Below are positions 4,862-5,473 of a DNA stretch of 5,473 nucleotides, piece after piece. The stretch is from an uncultured Clostridia bacterium (GTDB lineage: Bacteria > Bacillota > Clostridia > Christensenellales > Aristaeellaceae). The notes under the pieces were generated by a model. That model saw only the letters and a program-made list of their open reading frames with translations. It was not told the DNA's origin and ran no database searches. The stretch spans positions 1 through 5,473 of the forward strand of contig CANQGC010000206.1 of the NCBI GenBank assembly GCA_947600345.1, given 5' to 3'. Position numbers and translations under genes: made by a program. Numbering within the stretch: the first letter of the stretch is position 1; each line of letters opens with the position of its first letter.

Positions 4862-5473
4862 ATGAACAACGAAATGATGAAGATGTTCTCCCTGGAGGGG
4901 AAGGTGGCCCTCGTCACCGGCGCGGCCTACGGCATCGGCTTCGCCATCGCGGAGGCGCTCGCGGGCGCGGGCGCGAAGATCGCATTCAACTGCCGCAGCC
5001 AGAAGAACCTGGATAAGGCCCTGGCGGACTACGCCGCCAAGGGCATCGAAGCGAAGGGCTACATCGCCGACGTGACGGACGAGACCCAGGTGGCGGAGCT
5101 CGTGCAAAAGATCGAAGCGGATCTGGGAACGGTCGACATACTGGTCAATAACGCCGGAATCATCAAGCGCGTCCCGATGACGGAAATGAGCGCCGAGGAG
5201 TTCCGGCAGGTGGTGGACATCGACGTGGTGGGCCCGTTCATCTGCGCCAAGGCGGTGATTCCGGGGATGATCGAGCGGGGCCACGGCAAGATCATCAACA
5301 TCTGCTCGATGATGAGCGAGCTGGGCCGGGAGACGGTATCGGCCTACGCCGCGGCGAAGGGCGGCCTGAAGATGCTGACGCGCAACATCTGTTCGGAGTA
5401 CGGCGAGGCGAACATACAGTGCAACGGCATCGGTCCGGGCTACATCGCCACGCCCCAGACCGATGCCGTTGCA
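4862..5473 (+). CDS. kduD: SDR oxidoreductase, KduD/gluconate 5-dehydrogenase type, 3'-partial
   Basis: The first 204 residues of a short-chain dehydrogenase are present; the frame is open to the window end and about 50-65 residues are missing. By context it reduces 2,5-diketo-3-deoxygluconate, the KduI product, to 2-keto-3-deoxygluconate. Seen: the nucleotide motif TGAAYGIG (19-26), NNAG (96-99), and catalytic Ser149, Tyr162 and Lys166 (YAAAK). Asp121 sits where classical SDRs have the tetrad asparagine. After the second strand, Cys44-Arg45 replaces the aspartate typical of NAD enzymes, hinting at NADP(H). The segment around NICSMMSELGRETVSAYAAAK strongly recalls proteins annotated as gluconate 5-dehydrogenase beside kduI in gut bacteria (from memory, unsearched). 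The start ATG at 4862 lies 8 nt after the kduI stop codon; its GAGG site (4852-4855) overlaps that stop, suggesting translational coupling. Internal ATGs at 4874, 4877 and 4883 lack such a site. The SDR fold is certain; KduD versus gluconate 5-dehydrogenase is inferred from neighbours. Confidence 0.9.
   Translation, partial: MNNEMMKMFSLEGKVALVTGAAYGIGFAIAEALAGAGAKIAFNCRSQKNLDKALADYAAKGIEAKGYIADVTDETQVAELVQKIEADLGTVDILVNNAGIIKRVPMTEMSAEEFRQVVDIDVVGPFICAKAVIPGMIERGHGKIINICSMMSELGRETVSAYAAAKGGLKMLTRNICSEYGEANIQCNGIGPGYIATPQTDAVA

Noticed and set aside
4805..5301. Minus-strand open frames opposite the SDR gene
   Set aside because: The plus strand encodes an SDR with intact motifs through this whole stretch; the antisense proteins have no recognisable features.

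Overview
The window carries a uronate-catabolism locus from what looks like a GC-rich member of the Clostridia/Firmicutes, plausibly a gut bacterium. Coding DNA is strongly G/C at third codon positions. The shared promoter region is AT-rich, two genes have strong AGGAGG-type ribosome-binding sites, and the proteins resemble clostridial families. The lineage is inferred from style and remembered similarity, not from a database search.

Layout: (1) 1-1473, plus strand, an FGGY-family sugar/polyol kinase on the glycerol-kinase scaffold, missing its first codon or codons. (2) 1474-1751, a convergent intergenic region with three GC-rich hairpins and a stretch very rich in A and C. Two hairpins read as diverged copies of one terminator-like element on the minus strand. 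(3) 1752-3773, minus strand, a two-gene operon: a KDPG/KHG aldolase with a C-terminal VOC-like domain (upstream gene), then a 2-keto-3-deoxygluconate kinase. (4) 3774-4010, a divergent promoter region with a perfect TATAAT on the minus strand, a dyad over the matching -35 region, a TTGACA promoter on the plus strand, and a GC hairpin in the kduI leader. (5) 4011-5473, plus strand, kduI followed after 8 nt by a KduD/gluconate-5-dehydrogenase-type SDR gene cut off by the window end.

The four genes around the divergent promoter form a continuous route. KduI isomerises 4-deoxy-5-keto-uronate, released from unsaturated uronides. The SDR reduces the resulting 2,5-diketo-3-deoxygluconate to KDG. KdgK phosphorylates KDG to KDPG, and the aldolase splits KDPG into pyruvate and glyceraldehyde-3-phosphate. 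No polysaccharide lyase, unsaturated uronyl hydrolase, transporter or regulator is visible; these would be expected in the flanks, most likely downstream of the SDR gene. The FGGY kinase is convergent with this block and may belong to a separate sugar pathway.

The pathway itself is well known. The points most worth a second look are the covarying paired hairpins, the aldolase-VOC fusion, the altered substrate pocket of the FGGY kinase and the predicted cofactor preference of the SDR.
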